A stretch of 64,000 bases of DNA from Pseudomonas sp. Bout1 (GTDB taxonomy: Bacteria; Pseudomonadota; Gammaproteobacteria; Pseudomonadales; Pseudomonadaceae). The stretch is taken from NCBI RefSeq assembly GCF_034314165.1, contig NZ_JAVIWK010000001.1, positions 1,751,001 through 1,815,000 on the forward strand, given 5' to 3'. The notes beneath the pieces were generated by a model. It did no database searches. It worked only from the letters and a program-made list of their open reading frames with translations, and was not told the origin of the DNA. Both the position numbers and the translations under genes were made by a program. Numbering within the stretch: position 1 is the stretch's first letter; every line of letters begins with the position of its first letter. This document shows positions 27,071 through 35,192 of this stretch, piece after piece.

Positions 27071-28903
27071 TCAGTCTATTCCCACGAACCCGCCGGTCTG
27101 GTGTTGCCACAATCGTGCATACAAACCGCCGTGTGCGAGCAATTGGGCATGGCTGCCGGTCTCGGCAATCTGGCCTTTTTCCAGCACCACCAGCCTGTCC
27201 ATTCTCGCAATGGTGGAAAGCCGGTGAGCGATGGCAATCACCGTCTTGCCCTGCATCAGGGTTTCCAGGCTTTCCTGGATCGCCGCTTCGACTTCCGAAT
27301 CCAGCGCCGAGGTGGCCTCGTCCATGATCAGGATTGGCGCGTCTTTGAGCAGCACCCGCGCAATGGCGATGCGCTGGCGTTGCCCGCCGGAGAGTTTGAC
27401 CCCGCGCTCGCCGACGTGCGCGTCCAGGCCGGTGCGGCCCTCGGCGTCCGACAGCAGTGGGATGAACTCATCGGCGCGGGCCTTGTGCACCGCGGCCCAG
27501 AGTTCTTCGTCGGTGGCGTCCGGCTTGCCATACAGCAGGTTGTCGCGGATCGAACGGTGCAGCAGCGAGGTGTCCTGGGTGATCATGCCGATCTGTTCGC
27601 GCAGGGTTTCCTGGGCGACTTCGGCGATGTTCTGGCCGTCGATCAGGATGCGTCCGCCCTGCAGGTCGTACAGGCGCAGCAGCAGGTTGACCAGGGTGGA
27701 TTTACCCGCGCCGGACGGACCGATCAGGCCGATCTTTTCACCCGGCTTAATGTCCAGGTTCAGGCCCGCGATGATTCCGCTCTTCTTGCCGTAGTGGAAG
27801 TCCACTTGGTCGAACCGCACCTCGCCATGGGGTACCTCAAGGCGCGGGGCATTCTCCAGGTCGGTCACTGCCAGCGGCTGGGCGATGGTTTTCAGGCCGT
27901 CCTGGACCATACCGATGTTTTCAAAAATACCGTTGACCACCCACATGATCCAGCCGGACATGTTGACGATACGAATCACCAAACCGGTGGCCAGGGCAAT
28001 GGCGCCCACCGAAATCAGGGATTGGGTCCACAGCCACAGGGCCAGGCCCGTGGTGGTGACGATCAGCAGGCCGTTCATGGTGGTAATCACGATGTCCATG
28101 CTGGTCACGACGCGGCTGGCCAGCTGGGTTTTCTCGGTCTGCTCGACGATGGCTTCCCTGGCGTAGTTCTGCTCGAAGTTCGTATGAGCGAACAGCTTCA
28201 AGGTGGTGATGTTGGTATAGCCGTCGACAATCCGCCCCATGAGTTTGGAGCGCGCCTCGGAGGAAATCACCGAGCGTTCCTTGACCCTTGGTACGAAGTA
28301 TCGCAGGGCCAGGCTGTAGGCGACGATCCAGGCAATCAGCGGGATCATCAGGCGCCAATCGGCTTCGGCGAACAGCACCAGGGCGCTGATGGCGTAGATC
28401 GCCACGTGCCAGATCGCATCCACGGCGGCCACTGCGGAGTCGCGCAATGAGTTGCCGGTTTGCATGATGCGCTGGGCAATGCGCCCGGCGAAGTCGTTCT
28501 GGAAAAAATTCAGGCTCTGCTTGAGCACATAGTTGTGGTTCTGCCAGCGGATCAGGCTGGTCATGCCGGGGCTGATGGTCTGGTGCACCAGCAGGTCATG
28601 CAGGGCGCCGAAAATCGGGCGCAGCAGCAGGGCGACCACGGCCATCCAGATCAGCTCGTTGGCGTGGGTCTGGAAGAAGTTGGCCGGCGGCGTGCCTTGG
28701 GCCAAATCGATGATGCGGCTCAGGTAGCTGAACAGCGCCACTTCGATCAGCGCGCCGATCAGGCCCACCACCAGCAAGGCGGCAAAGCATGGCCACACCT
28801 GGCGCAGGTAATAGAGGTAGAACGGCAGGACTTTATCGGGAGGGGCCGCGCTGGGAGGTTCGCGGAAGATGTCGATCAGTTGTTCAAAACGACGATAGAG
28901 CAT
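27071..28903 (-). CDS. ABC exporter, fused permease and ATPase
   Basis: This 610-residue half-transporter has six transmembrane helices (about 30-330) and a nucleotide-binding domain with Walker A GPSGAGKST, signature LSGGQRQR, Walker B ILIMDEATSALD and the switch His in IAHRLST. It should work as a dimer exporting a lipid, peptide or drug; the family members are MsbA/MdlB-like. It lies downstream of ppiA on the same strand (83-base gap with a strong hairpin). Position matches P. aeruginosa PA3228 as I remember it. Confidence 0.9.
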   Translation of the reverse strand: MLYRRFEQLIDIFREPPSAAPPDKVLPFYLYYLRQVWPCFAALLVVGLIGALIEVALFSYLSRIIDLAQGTPPANFFQTHANELIWMAVVALLLRPIFGALHDLLVHQTISPGMTSLIRWQNHNYVLKQSLNFFQNDFAGRIAQRIMQTGNSLRDSAVAAVDAIWHVAIYAISALVLFAEADWRLMIPLIAWIVAYSLALRYFVPRVKERSVISSEARSKLMGRIVDGYTNITTLKLFAHTNFEQNYAREAIVEQTEKTQLASRVVTSMDIVITTMNGLLIVTTTGLALWLWTQSLISVGAIALATGLVIRIVNMSGWIMWVVNGIFENIGMVQDGLKTIAQPLAVTDLENAPRLEVPHGEVRFDQVDFHYGKKSGIIAGLNLDIKPGEKIGLIGPSGAGKSTLVNLLLRLYDLQGGRILIDGQNIAEVAQETLREQIGMITQDTSLLHRSIRDNLLYGKPDATDEELWAAVHKARADEFIPLLSDAEGRTGLDAHVGERGVKLSGGQRQRIAIARVLLKDAPILIMDEATSALDSEVEAAIQESLETLMQGKTVIAIAHRLSTIARMDRLVVLEKGQIAETGSHAQLLAHGGLYARLWQHQTGGFVGID

Positions 28904-28943
28904 TAGGTCTGACGCCCGCCTGGCGGGCTCTCCTGTTCAAATG

Positions 28944-28970
28944 CGCGCGGTGCCTGGCGGGCACCGCGCG
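28944..28970. other. Strong hairpin between ppiA and the ABC exporter
   Basis: CGCGCGGTGCC and GGCACCGCGCG are perfect 11-base arms around 5 bases. No T-run follows on the minus strand. It could act as an mRNA processing or stability element. A second short palindrome, GCCCGCCTGGCGGGC, lies at 28914-28928. Confidence 0.5.
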
Positions 28971-28986
28971 AAACTCCCTGTAGCCT

Positions 28987-29550
28987 TCAGTCGATGCGCT
29001 TGGCCGACTTGATCAGGACAGGATCGATTGGCACGTTCTGCATGCCCTGTTTGGTGGTGGTTTGCGAGTTGACGATGATGTCGACCACGTCCATGCCCTT
29101 GACCACTTTGGCGAACACTGCGTAACCGGCATCGCGGCCCGGGTCGAGGAAGGCATTGTCTGCAACGTTGATGAAGAATTGGCTGGTGGCGGAATTCGGG
29201 TCGTTGGTACGGGCCATCGACAGGGTGCCACGCACATTATGCAGGCCGTTGCTGGCCTCGTTCTTGATCGGTGCTTCGGTTGGCTTTTGCGACATTTGCT
29301 GGGTGAAACCACCGCCCTGCACCATGAACCCCGGGATTACCCGGTGAAAAATAGTGTTGGTGTAGAAGCCCTTGTCGACATACGCCAGGAAGTTCTTGGT
29401 ACTGATCGGGGCCTTGACCGGGTCCAGCTCGATTTCGATGTCGCCATTGGTGGTGGTGATCAATACGTGGGGTGCCTTGGCGGGTTCGGCCGCCATCAGG
29501 TTGGCAGCGAACAGCACGGAACCGGCAAAGAAGGCGATTTTTTTCAGCAT
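28987..29550 (-). CDS. ppiA: Peptidyl-prolyl cis-trans isomerase A, periplasmic cyclophilin
   Basis: This 187-residue cyclophilin has a cleavable signal peptide ([21 protein letters not shown]) and the catalytic segments [15 protein letters not shown] and [10 protein letters not shown]. It folds proline-containing proteins in the periplasm. It starts 3 bases after the hydrolase stop, so it is in an operon with the hydrolase and probably the LysR gene upstream. Confidence 0.93.
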   Translation of the reverse strand: MLKKIAFFAGSVLFAANLMAAEPAKAPHVLITTTNGDIEIELDPVKAPISTKNFLAYVDKGFYTNTIFHRVIPGFMVQGGGFTQQMSQKPTEAPIKNEASNGLHNVRGTLSMARTNDPNSATSQFFINVADNAFLDPGRDAGYAVFAKVVKGMDVVDIIVNSQTTTKQGMQNVPIDPVLIKSAKRID

Positions 29551-29553
29551 GGG

Positions 29554-30357
29554 TCAGTGATCCTGGGTTGTGGTTTCGACTGTCTTGAGAAAATCGAGCA
29601 GGGTGTTATTGAAGTGTTCGGGTTGGTCCAGCGGCGTGGCATGGCGGGAATCCTCGATCACCACCAGTCGCGCATCGAGTAGCAGTTTTACATAGATTTC
29701 TTTCTGCGCCACGGGGGTGTAGTCGTGGTCGGCGCTGATGACCAGGGTTGGACAGGAAATTCTTGAAAGTTGTTCCTGTACGCCCCAGCCAACAATCGCA
29801 TCGAAGCTGGCGAGGTAAGCACGTTTGTCGTTTTTTGCCCAGCGTTCGGCCATCTTGCGCCGCAGTTCGGCCTGTTCGGGCTTGGGAAACAGCATGCTGC
29901 CCAGGGCTTTGCCGATGGTGTCCAGGCTGAGGATGCGCGCCAGGCTCCAGCGCTTGGCCCACTGCCAATAATCGCTGGCCGTGCGCACCTTGACCTGAGG
30001 TGCGCTGTTGACGATGCACAGGCTCCTGAGCCTGTGCGGTTCGTCTACTGCCAACTGGAAGGCAATCATGCCGCCCATGGACAGGCCAACCACATGGGCC
30101 GGGGGCAGTTGCAGGTGTTCGATCAAGGCCACCAGGTCGGCGGTGAAGCCGGCGATGCTGTAGCGTTCCCGGGGTTTGTCGGAGCGGCCGTGGCCGCGCA
30201 CGTCCACCACCACCAGCCGGTAGTGTTGGGACAGCACGGGTACTTGCAACTCCCAGTCCAGGCAGCTGGAGCCCAGGCCGTGGATCAGGATCAGCGGCGT
30301 GCCGTGGCCATATTCCTCGTAATGCAGGGTGCAACCTTCATGTTCGAAATAGGCCAT
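29554..30357 (-). CDS. Alpha/beta hydrolase
   Basis: This 267-residue protein has the alpha/beta hydrolase fold: oxyanion region LIHGLGSS, nucleophile elbow GLSMGG, and late acid/His segments (ISADHDY, DSRHATPLDQP). It resembles enol-lactonase and esterase families; the substrate is not clear. The start at 30357 (MAYFEHEGCTLHY) is the family N-terminus. It is 13 bases downstream of the LysR gene and 3 bases upstream of ppiA. Confidence 0.88.
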   Translation of the reverse strand: MAYFEHEGCTLHYEEYGHGTPLILIHGLGSSCLDWELQVPVLSQHYRLVVVDVRGHGRSDKPRERYSIAGFTADLVALIEHLQLPPAHVVGLSMGGMIAFQLAVDEPHRLRSLCIVNSAPQVKVRTASDYWQWAKRWSLARILSLDTIGKALGSMLFPKPEQAELRRKMAERWAKNDKRAYLASFDAIVGWGVQEQLSRISCPTLVISADHDYTPVAQKEIYVKLLLDARLVVIEDSRHATPLDQPEHFNNTLLDFLKTVETTTQDH

Positions 30358-30370
30358 GCGAACTCCTTGT

Positions 30371-31294
30371 TCAGGCTTGCTGCGGTGCGGCGAAAGGCGC
30401 GTCCAGTGGAGCAGTGTCGAAGGTGCGCAACAACTCGACGAGAATCTGCGTGGCCGGGCCCAGGGGTTTGTCCTTGTTCGAATAAAGGTAGAACGTTGGG
30501 TTGCGGCTGCCGCCTCGTTCAAGGGGCAGCAACTTGAGCAGGCCCTCCTTGAGTTCGCGCTCGATCAGGTGCCGAGGTAGCCAGGCAAAACCCAGGCCGC
30601 TGCTGACGAAGGTAGCGGCAGTGGGCAGGCTGCCGACGGTCCAGCGCTGTTCAGCGCCTAGCCAGCCAACGTCCCGCGGCTGCTGGCGGCCGGAGTCGCG
30701 GATCACCACCTGCATGTGGCTTTCCAGGTCCTGGAAGCTTAGTTCGCGGTGCAATTGATGCAGCGGATGTTCGGGGTGCGCCACGGCGACAAATTCGACG
30801 TCGCTCATTTCCGTACCCAGGTAACCCGGAATGATGAAACCGCAGATGGCAAGGTCTGCCATGCCGTCCATCAGCAGCTCTTCGACACCGGACAGCACCT
30901 CTTCGCGCAGGCGTACCCGGCAGCCGCGGCTTTGCGGCATAAAGGCGGTGAGCGCGCGTACCAGGCGGGCGTTGGGGTAAGCGGCATCGACCACCAGCCG
31001 CACCTCGGCCTCCCAGCCTTGCTCCATATGGTGGGCCAGGTCTTCCAGTTGGCTGGCATTTTTCACCAGTTGCCGGGAGCGGCGCAACAGCACTTCGCCG
31101 GCTTCGGTCAGTACCGCCTTGCGCCCGTCGATACGCAGCAGCGGCACGCCGAGCTGGTCTTGCATGCGGGCCACGGTGTAGCTCACCGAGGACTGCGAGC
31201 GGTGCAGCGCTTCGGCCGCCTGGGCGAAGCCGCCATGATCGACCACGGCTTGCAAGGTGCGCCATTGATCAAGGGTAACGCGGGGCGCTTTCAA
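30371..31294 (-). CDS. LysR-family transcriptional regulator, TTG start
   Basis: This 307-residue LysR protein begins (as LKAPRVTLDQW) at a TTG at 31294, which has GAGGAG 6 bases upstream; no ATG fits. The helix-turn-helix stretch is GFAQAAEALHRSQSSVSYTV, and the effector domain follows. It leads a minus-strand unit with the hydrolase and ppiA and is only 49 bases from the divergent small exported protein gene. The target is unknown. Confidence 0.88.
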   Translation of the reverse strand: MKAPRVTLDQWRTLQAVVDHGGFAQAAEALHRSQSSVSYTVARMQDQLGVPLLRIDGRKAVLTEAGEVLLRRSRQLVKNASQLEDLAHHMEQGWEAEVRLVVDAAYPNARLVRALTAFMPQSRGCRVRLREEVLSGVEELLMDGMADLAICGFIIPGYLGTEMSDVEFVAVAHPEHPLHQLHRELSFQDLESHMQVVIRDSGRQQPRDVGWLGAEQRWTVGSLPTAATFVSSGLGFAWLPRHLIERELKEGLLKLLPLERGGSRNPTFYLYSNKDKPLGPATQILVELLRTFDTAPLDAPFAAPQQA

Positions 31295-31343
31295 GTTGAG
31301 CTCCTCTTGTCCTAAGCTGGCGGTCCTTATTGGAGACTGCCGA

Positions 31344-31658
31344 ATGAGAAAATTCTGTTGTGTACTGCTGGCGCTGCTGCCGTTGAGTGCGTTCGCCTTT
31401 ACTACCGATGTGACGAAAGACATCCAGGGCGTGAAGATCGACTACAGCGCGTCGGACGTCGACAGCAATATCAGTTCGATCCAGCTCACCAACTACGGCC
31501 CCAATGACGCCGAGTGCAAGGTACGCTTTACCAACGGCCCGGAAGCCCCGCGTACCCGCAAGGTCACCGTCGCGGCCGGGAAAACCACCAACACCACGGT
31601 CAATTTCAGCCGTGCCGTTATCAAGATGCGTATCCAGCTGACGTGCGCACCGAAATAA
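31344..31658 (+). CDS. Small exported protein of unknown function
   Basis: This 104-residue protein has a clear signal peptide (MRKFCCVLLALLPLSAFAF) and a mature part of short beta-rich segments with two Cys (DAECKVRF and QLTCAPK) that could form a disulfide. The ATG at 31344 follows TGGAGA. Homologues in pseudomonads are sometimes labelled 3-phosphoglycerate kinase, which nothing in this sequence supports. It is divergent from the LysR gene. Confidence 0.8.
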   Translation: MRKFCCVLLALLPLSAFAFTTDVTKDIQGVKIDYSASDVDSNISSIQLTNYGPNDAECKVRFTNGPEAPRTRKVTVAAGKTTNTTVNFSRAVIKMRIQLTCAPK

Positions 31659-31767
31659 GGCAAAAGCGGAGGACGGCTACAGCAATACTCCGCTTATAAA
31701 CAAATTTCTAGATGGGTTATAGCAATTTTTTACGCTTTTTAATCGAACGGGCTCTGATTAACCTTCA

Positions 31768-31798
31768 CTCCATCGCCTTACAGCATTCACCGATGGAG
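31768..31798 (+). promoter_or_regulatory. Hairpin that includes the azoR ribosome-binding site
   Basis: CTCCATCG (31768-31775) pairs with CGATGGAG (31791-31798) across 15 bases. The right arm contains GGAG, the only SD-like sequence before the azoR ATG at 31810. Folding would mask it; the same dyad could be a protein site in DNA. Confidence 0.45.
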
Positions 31799-31809
31799 CT
31801 TACATAATC

Positions 31810-32409
31810 ATGGCCCGTGTTCTGATCATCGAAAGCAGCGCCCGTCAGCAGGATTCAATCTCCCGCCAACTGACCCAACAATTCATCAGCCAATGGAAAG
31901 TTGCCCATCCGGCTGACCTGATCACCGTGCGTGACCTCGCTATCAACCCCGTTCCACACCTGGACGCCAACCTGCTGGGCGGCTGGATGAAACCTGCCGA
32001 GCAGCGCAGCACGGTTGAGCAGGCTTCCCTGGACCGCTCCAACGAACTGACCGATGAGCTGCTGGCCGCCGATGTATTGGTCATGGCCGCACCGATGTAC
32101 AACTTTGCGATTCCCAGCACCCTCAAAGCCTGGCTGGACCATGTGTTGCGTGCCGGTGTGACCTTCAAATACACCGCCACCGGTCCCCAAGGCCTGCTGA
32201 CCGACAAGCGCGCCTTTGTGCTGACCGCCCGCGGCGGCATCCATGCCGGCGGCAGCACCGATCACCAGGAACCGTACCTGCGTCAGGTCATGGGTTTTAT
32301 CGGCATTCACGACGTCACTTTCATTCACGCCGAAGGGGTGAACCTGGGCGGCGATTTCCAGGAAAAAGGCGTGAACCAGGCCAAGGCTTTGCTGGCACAG
32401 GTGGCGTGA
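31810..32409 (+). CDS. azoR: FMN-dependent NADH-azoreductase
   Basis: This 199-residue flavodoxin-fold oxidoreductase reduces azo dyes and quinones with NAD(P)H. MARVLIIESSARQQDSISRQL is the FMN phosphate loop region, and MAAPMYNFAIPSTLKAWLD and TARGGIHAGG form the rest of the FMN site. Length matches AzoR (about 200). The neighbourhood order azoR, small protein, LysR, hydrolase, ppiA, ABC exporter agrees with PA3223-PA3228 as I remember it. Confidence 0.93.
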   Translation: MARVLIIESSARQQDSISRQLTQQFISQWKVAHPADLITVRDLAINPVPHLDANLLGGWMKPAEQRSTVEQASLDRSNELTDELLAADVLVMAAPMYNFAIPSTLKAWLDHVLRAGVTFKYTATGPQGLLTDKRAFVLTARGGIHAGGSTDHQEPYLRQVMGFIGIHDVTFIHAEGVNLGGDFQEKGVNQAKALLAQVA

Positions 32410-32514
32410 TCCGTTAATCGCCAGATAATCGCCCGCGGTTTTAATAGCTCCACGCAACCCTTCAAGTACGCGTATCGAACCTCCCTTTGCACTTTTTGCT
32501 CCTGAGTGCTCCTG

Positions 32515-32550
32515 CCCGACTGACGCTTTTAGCGAGGTCGGGTTTTTTTT
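32515..32550 (+). terminator. Intrinsic terminator
   Basis: CCCGAC pairs with GTCGGG, extended by a weaker inner stem around TTTT, and is followed by eight T residues. It ends azoR transcription about 105 bases after the stop. Confidence 0.8.
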
Positions 32551-32612
32551 GCCTTGAGTTTCGCAAGCGCCGGAAAACCGCTAATGTCGCGCCCATTCAA
32601 AATGAGGCGAGC

Positions 32613-33494
32613 ATGGGCTATCTACTTGTTGTGACGCTGATCCAGGCGTTTTCCTTCAGCTTGATCGGTGAATACCTGGCCGGTCACGTCGACAGTTACT
32701 TCGCAGTGCTGGTGCGCGTGCTGTTGGCCGGGCTGGTGTTTATCCCGCTGACCCGTTGGCGCTCGGTGGAACCGGCGTTCATGCGCGGCATGCTGGTGAT
32801 CGGCGCGTTGCAGTTTGGCGTGACCTACGTGTGCCTGTACCTGAGCTTCCGGGTGCTGACGGTGCCGGAGGTGTTGCTGTTCACCATCCTGACGCCGTTG
32901 CACGTGACTTTGATCGAAGACGCCTTGAACCGCCGCTTCAACCCGTGGGCGCTGGTGGCCGCACTGGTGGCGGTGACGGGGGCCGCGGTAATCCGCTTTG
33001 ACCAGATCACCCCGAACTTCTTCATGGGCTTCCTGCTGCTGCAACTGGCCAACTTCACCTACGCCGCCGGGCAGGTGCTTTATAAGCATCTGGTGGCGCG
33101 TCATCCGAGTGATCTGCCGCATTACCGGCGCTTTGGTTACTTCTACCTCGGCGCGTTGGCGGTGGCGTTGCCGGCGTTCCTGATGTTCGGCAAGGCCAAC
33201 TACCTGCCGGAAGCGCCGTTGCAGTGGGGTGTGCTGGTGTTCCTGGGGCTGGTCAGCACGGCACTGGGCATGTACTGGTGGAACAAGGGCGCGTGCATGG
33301 TCAACGGCGGCACGCTGGCGGTGATGAACAACCTGCATGTGCCGGTTGGGTTGTTGCTCAACCTGCTGATCTGGAACCAGCATGAACCGTTGGGCCGGTT
33401 GCTGCTGGGCGGGTTGGTGATTCTGGGCGCGGTGTGGATCAGCCGGCTGGGCCTGCGCTCTTCGGCGCCAATTGCGTCACCAAAAAGTCAATGA
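32613..33494 (+). CDS. EamA-family (DMT) transporter, carboxylate/amine type
   Basis: This 293-residue membrane protein has about ten helices and two EamA repeats, starting MGYLLVVTLIQAFSFSLIGE. The ATG at 32613 has GAGG upstream; the longer frame runs through the terminator and is rejected. Substrate unknown. Its last 56 bases overlap the 3' end of the convergent LysR gene. Confidence 0.87.
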   Translation: MGYLLVVTLIQAFSFSLIGEYLAGHVDSYFAVLVRVLLAGLVFIPLTRWRSVEPAFMRGMLVIGALQFGVTYVCLYLSFRVLTVPEVLLFTILTPLHVTLIEDALNRRFNPWALVAALVAVTGAAVIRFDQITPNFFMGFLLLQLANFTYAAGQVLYKHLVARHPSDLPHYRRFGYFYLGALAVALPAFLMFGKANYLPEAPLQWGVLVFLGLVSTALGMYWWNKGACMVNGGTLAVMNNLHVPVGLLLNLLIWNQHEPLGRLLLGGLVILGAVWISRLGLRSSAPIASPKSQ

Positions 33495-34344
33495 ACGCGC
33501 GGGTCTTTTGCGGCACGCGTCGCGCTGACGAATAAACCGCATTGATGGTAATTGCCGGCGCCTGCCATTCGCAGAGCACCGGCACCAGGCGCCCGGCCTT
33601 CAGGGCGTCTTCGACGATAAAGTCCGGTAACAGGGCGATGCCCATCCCGGCTTCCGCCGCCTGGGCCAGCAGGTCGCCGTTGTTGGCGTGCAAAGGGCCG
33701 GTGACGTTGACCCGCTGGGTTTCCTGGCCCTTGCTCAGTTGCAGGCTGACGCCGCTCTGCAGGTACCCATAATTGAGGCATTGGTGCTGGCGCAGGTCTT
33801 GCGGGGTTTGCGGTGTGCCCGCGCGTGCCAGGTAGGCTGGCGCAGCCACCATGATCCGTGGCGCAGGTGCCAACTGGCGGGCGATCATCGTTGAGTCGGG
33901 CATGCTGGCGATGCGGATGGTCACGTCGAACCCGCCGCGTACCGGGTCCACCTGCTGGTCACTGAGCACCAGTTGCAACTCGATATGGGGATGCTGTTCA
34001 TGGAACAGCGGAATCAACCGTCCCAGGCGGTGCAGCCCGAACGACATCGGCGCATTCACCCGCAACACTCCGCGTAACTCACCGATGCCGTCCCTGGCCC
34101 GCTGTTCGGCCTCGTCCAGCGCGGCCAGCACCTCTCGTGCCGCGTCAAAATACTCGGCCCCGGCCTCCGTCAAATGCAGGCTGCGGGTGGTGCGCTGAAG
34201 CAGTTGCACGCCGATCGCGTCCTCCAGTGCCTGAATCTGTTTGCTGACTTTTGAGCGCGGTACGTCCATGGCTCGTGCGGCGGCAGCGAAGCCGTTCTCG
34301 CCGACCGTGACGACAAACGCCCGCATGCATTCGATGCGATCCAT
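33439..34344 (-). CDS. LysR-family transcriptional regulator, divergent from the YcaC-like gene
   Basis: This 301-residue protein has the PA-type LysR N-terminus MDRIECMRAFVVTVGENGF, a helix-turn-helix around AAAARAMDVPRSKVSKQIQ, and the effector domain. It lies divergent from the isochorismatase-family hydrolase gene, with a palindrome 16 bases upstream of its start, so it likely controls that gene. Its 3' end overlaps the EamA gene tail to tail by 56 bases. Confidence 0.9.
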   Translation of the reverse strand: MDRIECMRAFVVTVGENGFAAAARAMDVPRSKVSKQIQALEDAIGVQLLQRTTRSLHLTEAGAEYFDAAREVLAALDEAEQRARDGIGELRGVLRVNAPMSFGLHRLGRLIPLFHEQHPHIELQLVLSDQQVDPVRGGFDVTIRIASMPDSTMIARQLAPAPRIMVAAPAYLARAGTPQTPQDLRQHQCLNYGYLQSGVSLQLSKGQETQRVNVTGPLHANNGDLLAQAAEAGMGIALLPDFIVEDALKAGRLVPVLCEWQAPAITINAVYSSARRVPQKTRAFIDFLVTQLAPKSAGPAG

Positions 34345-34359
34345 GACTGTCCCTTTTTT

Positions 34360-34374
34360 AGAATCAATGATTCT
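34360..34374. promoter_or_regulatory. Palindrome upstream of the LysR gene, operator candidate
   Basis: AGAATCA and TGATTCT are perfect 7-base arms around one base. It lies in the 153-base gap between the divergent LysR and YcaC-like genes. Confidence 0.5.
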
Positions 34375-34497
34375 CGATTTTAGGTAATTGTCTCAATTTT
34401 ATCCAGCCCGTAAAGTTACTTCCAAGCCGCCAGCCAAGCTTCTCAGCGGCGCTGAACGCATCCCACACCGAATCGAAAACATTAAAAGGAAGTCACC

Positions 34498-35142
34498 ATG
34501 TCTATTCGCGAATTGCTCAACCCGGCCAACTCCACCCTGATCCTGATCGACCACCAGCCGCAGATGGCCTTTGGCGTGCAGTCGATCGATCGCCAGACCC
34601 TGAAGAACAACACGGTGGCGCTGGCCAAGGCGGCCAGGATCTTCAACGTGCCGACCATCCTGACCTCGGTTGAGACCAAGAGCTTCAGCGGCTACATCTG
34701 GCCGGAACTGTTGAATATATTCCCGGACCAGCAGCCAATCGAGCGCACCTCGATGAACTCCTGGGAAGACAAGGCACTGGTGGCAGCGGTGAAGGCCACC
34801 GGGCGCAAGAAGCTGATCATGGCGGCCCTGTGGACCGAGGTTTGCCTGAACTTCCCGGCGCTCGAAGCCCTGGCCGAAGGCTACGAGGTGTACATCGTCA
34901 CCGACGCTTCCGGCGGCACCAGCAAAGAAGCGCACGACATGTCGGTGCAGCGAATGATTCAGGCCGGCGCGGTACCGGTGACCTGGCAGCAAGTGCTGCT
35001 GGAATACCAGCGTGACTGGGCTCACAAGGAAACCTACGACGCGGTGATGGGCCTGGTGCTGGAACACAGCGGCGCTTACGGCATGGGCGTGGATTACGCC
35101 TACACCATGGTGCACGGCGCCCCCCAGCGTCAGGTCAAGTAA
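34498..35142 (+). CDS. YcaC-like isochorismatase-family hydrolase
   Basis: This 214-residue cysteine-hydrolase-fold protein has the catalytic Asp in LILIDHQPQMAF, a Lys, and the Cys in LWTEVCLNFPAL. It is longer than typical isochorismatases and fits the YcaC branch, whose members form octameric rings and whose substrate is unsettled. SD AAGGA precedes the ATG. It stands alone between a divergent LysR gene and a bidirectional terminator. Confidence 0.88.
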   Translation: MSIRELLNPANSTLILIDHQPQMAFGVQSIDRQTLKNNTVALAKAARIFNVPTILTSVETKSFSGYIWPELLNIFPDQQPIERTSMNSWEDKALVAAVKATGRKKLIMAALWTEVCLNFPALEALAEGYEVYIVTDASGGTSKEAHDMSVQRMIQAGAVPVTWQQVLLEYQRDWAHKETYDAVMGLVLEHSGAYGMGVDYAYTMVHGAPQRQVK

Positions 35143-35152
35143 GGCCGACGGC

Positions 35153-35188
35153 AAAAAAAACGGCACAACTCAGGTTGTGCCGTTTTTT
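35153..35188. terminator. Bidirectional intrinsic terminator
   Basis: CGGCACAAC and GTTGTGCCG are perfect arms around TCAG, with eight A before and six T after. It separates the convergent YcaC-like and mechanosensitive-channel genes. Confidence 0.93.
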
Positions 35189-35192
35189 GTTG

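Noticed and set aside
31344..31658. 3-phosphoglycerate kinase label sometimes given to this small protein
   Set aside because: A 104-residue exported protein with two Cys has no kinase motif and is a quarter of the enzyme's length.
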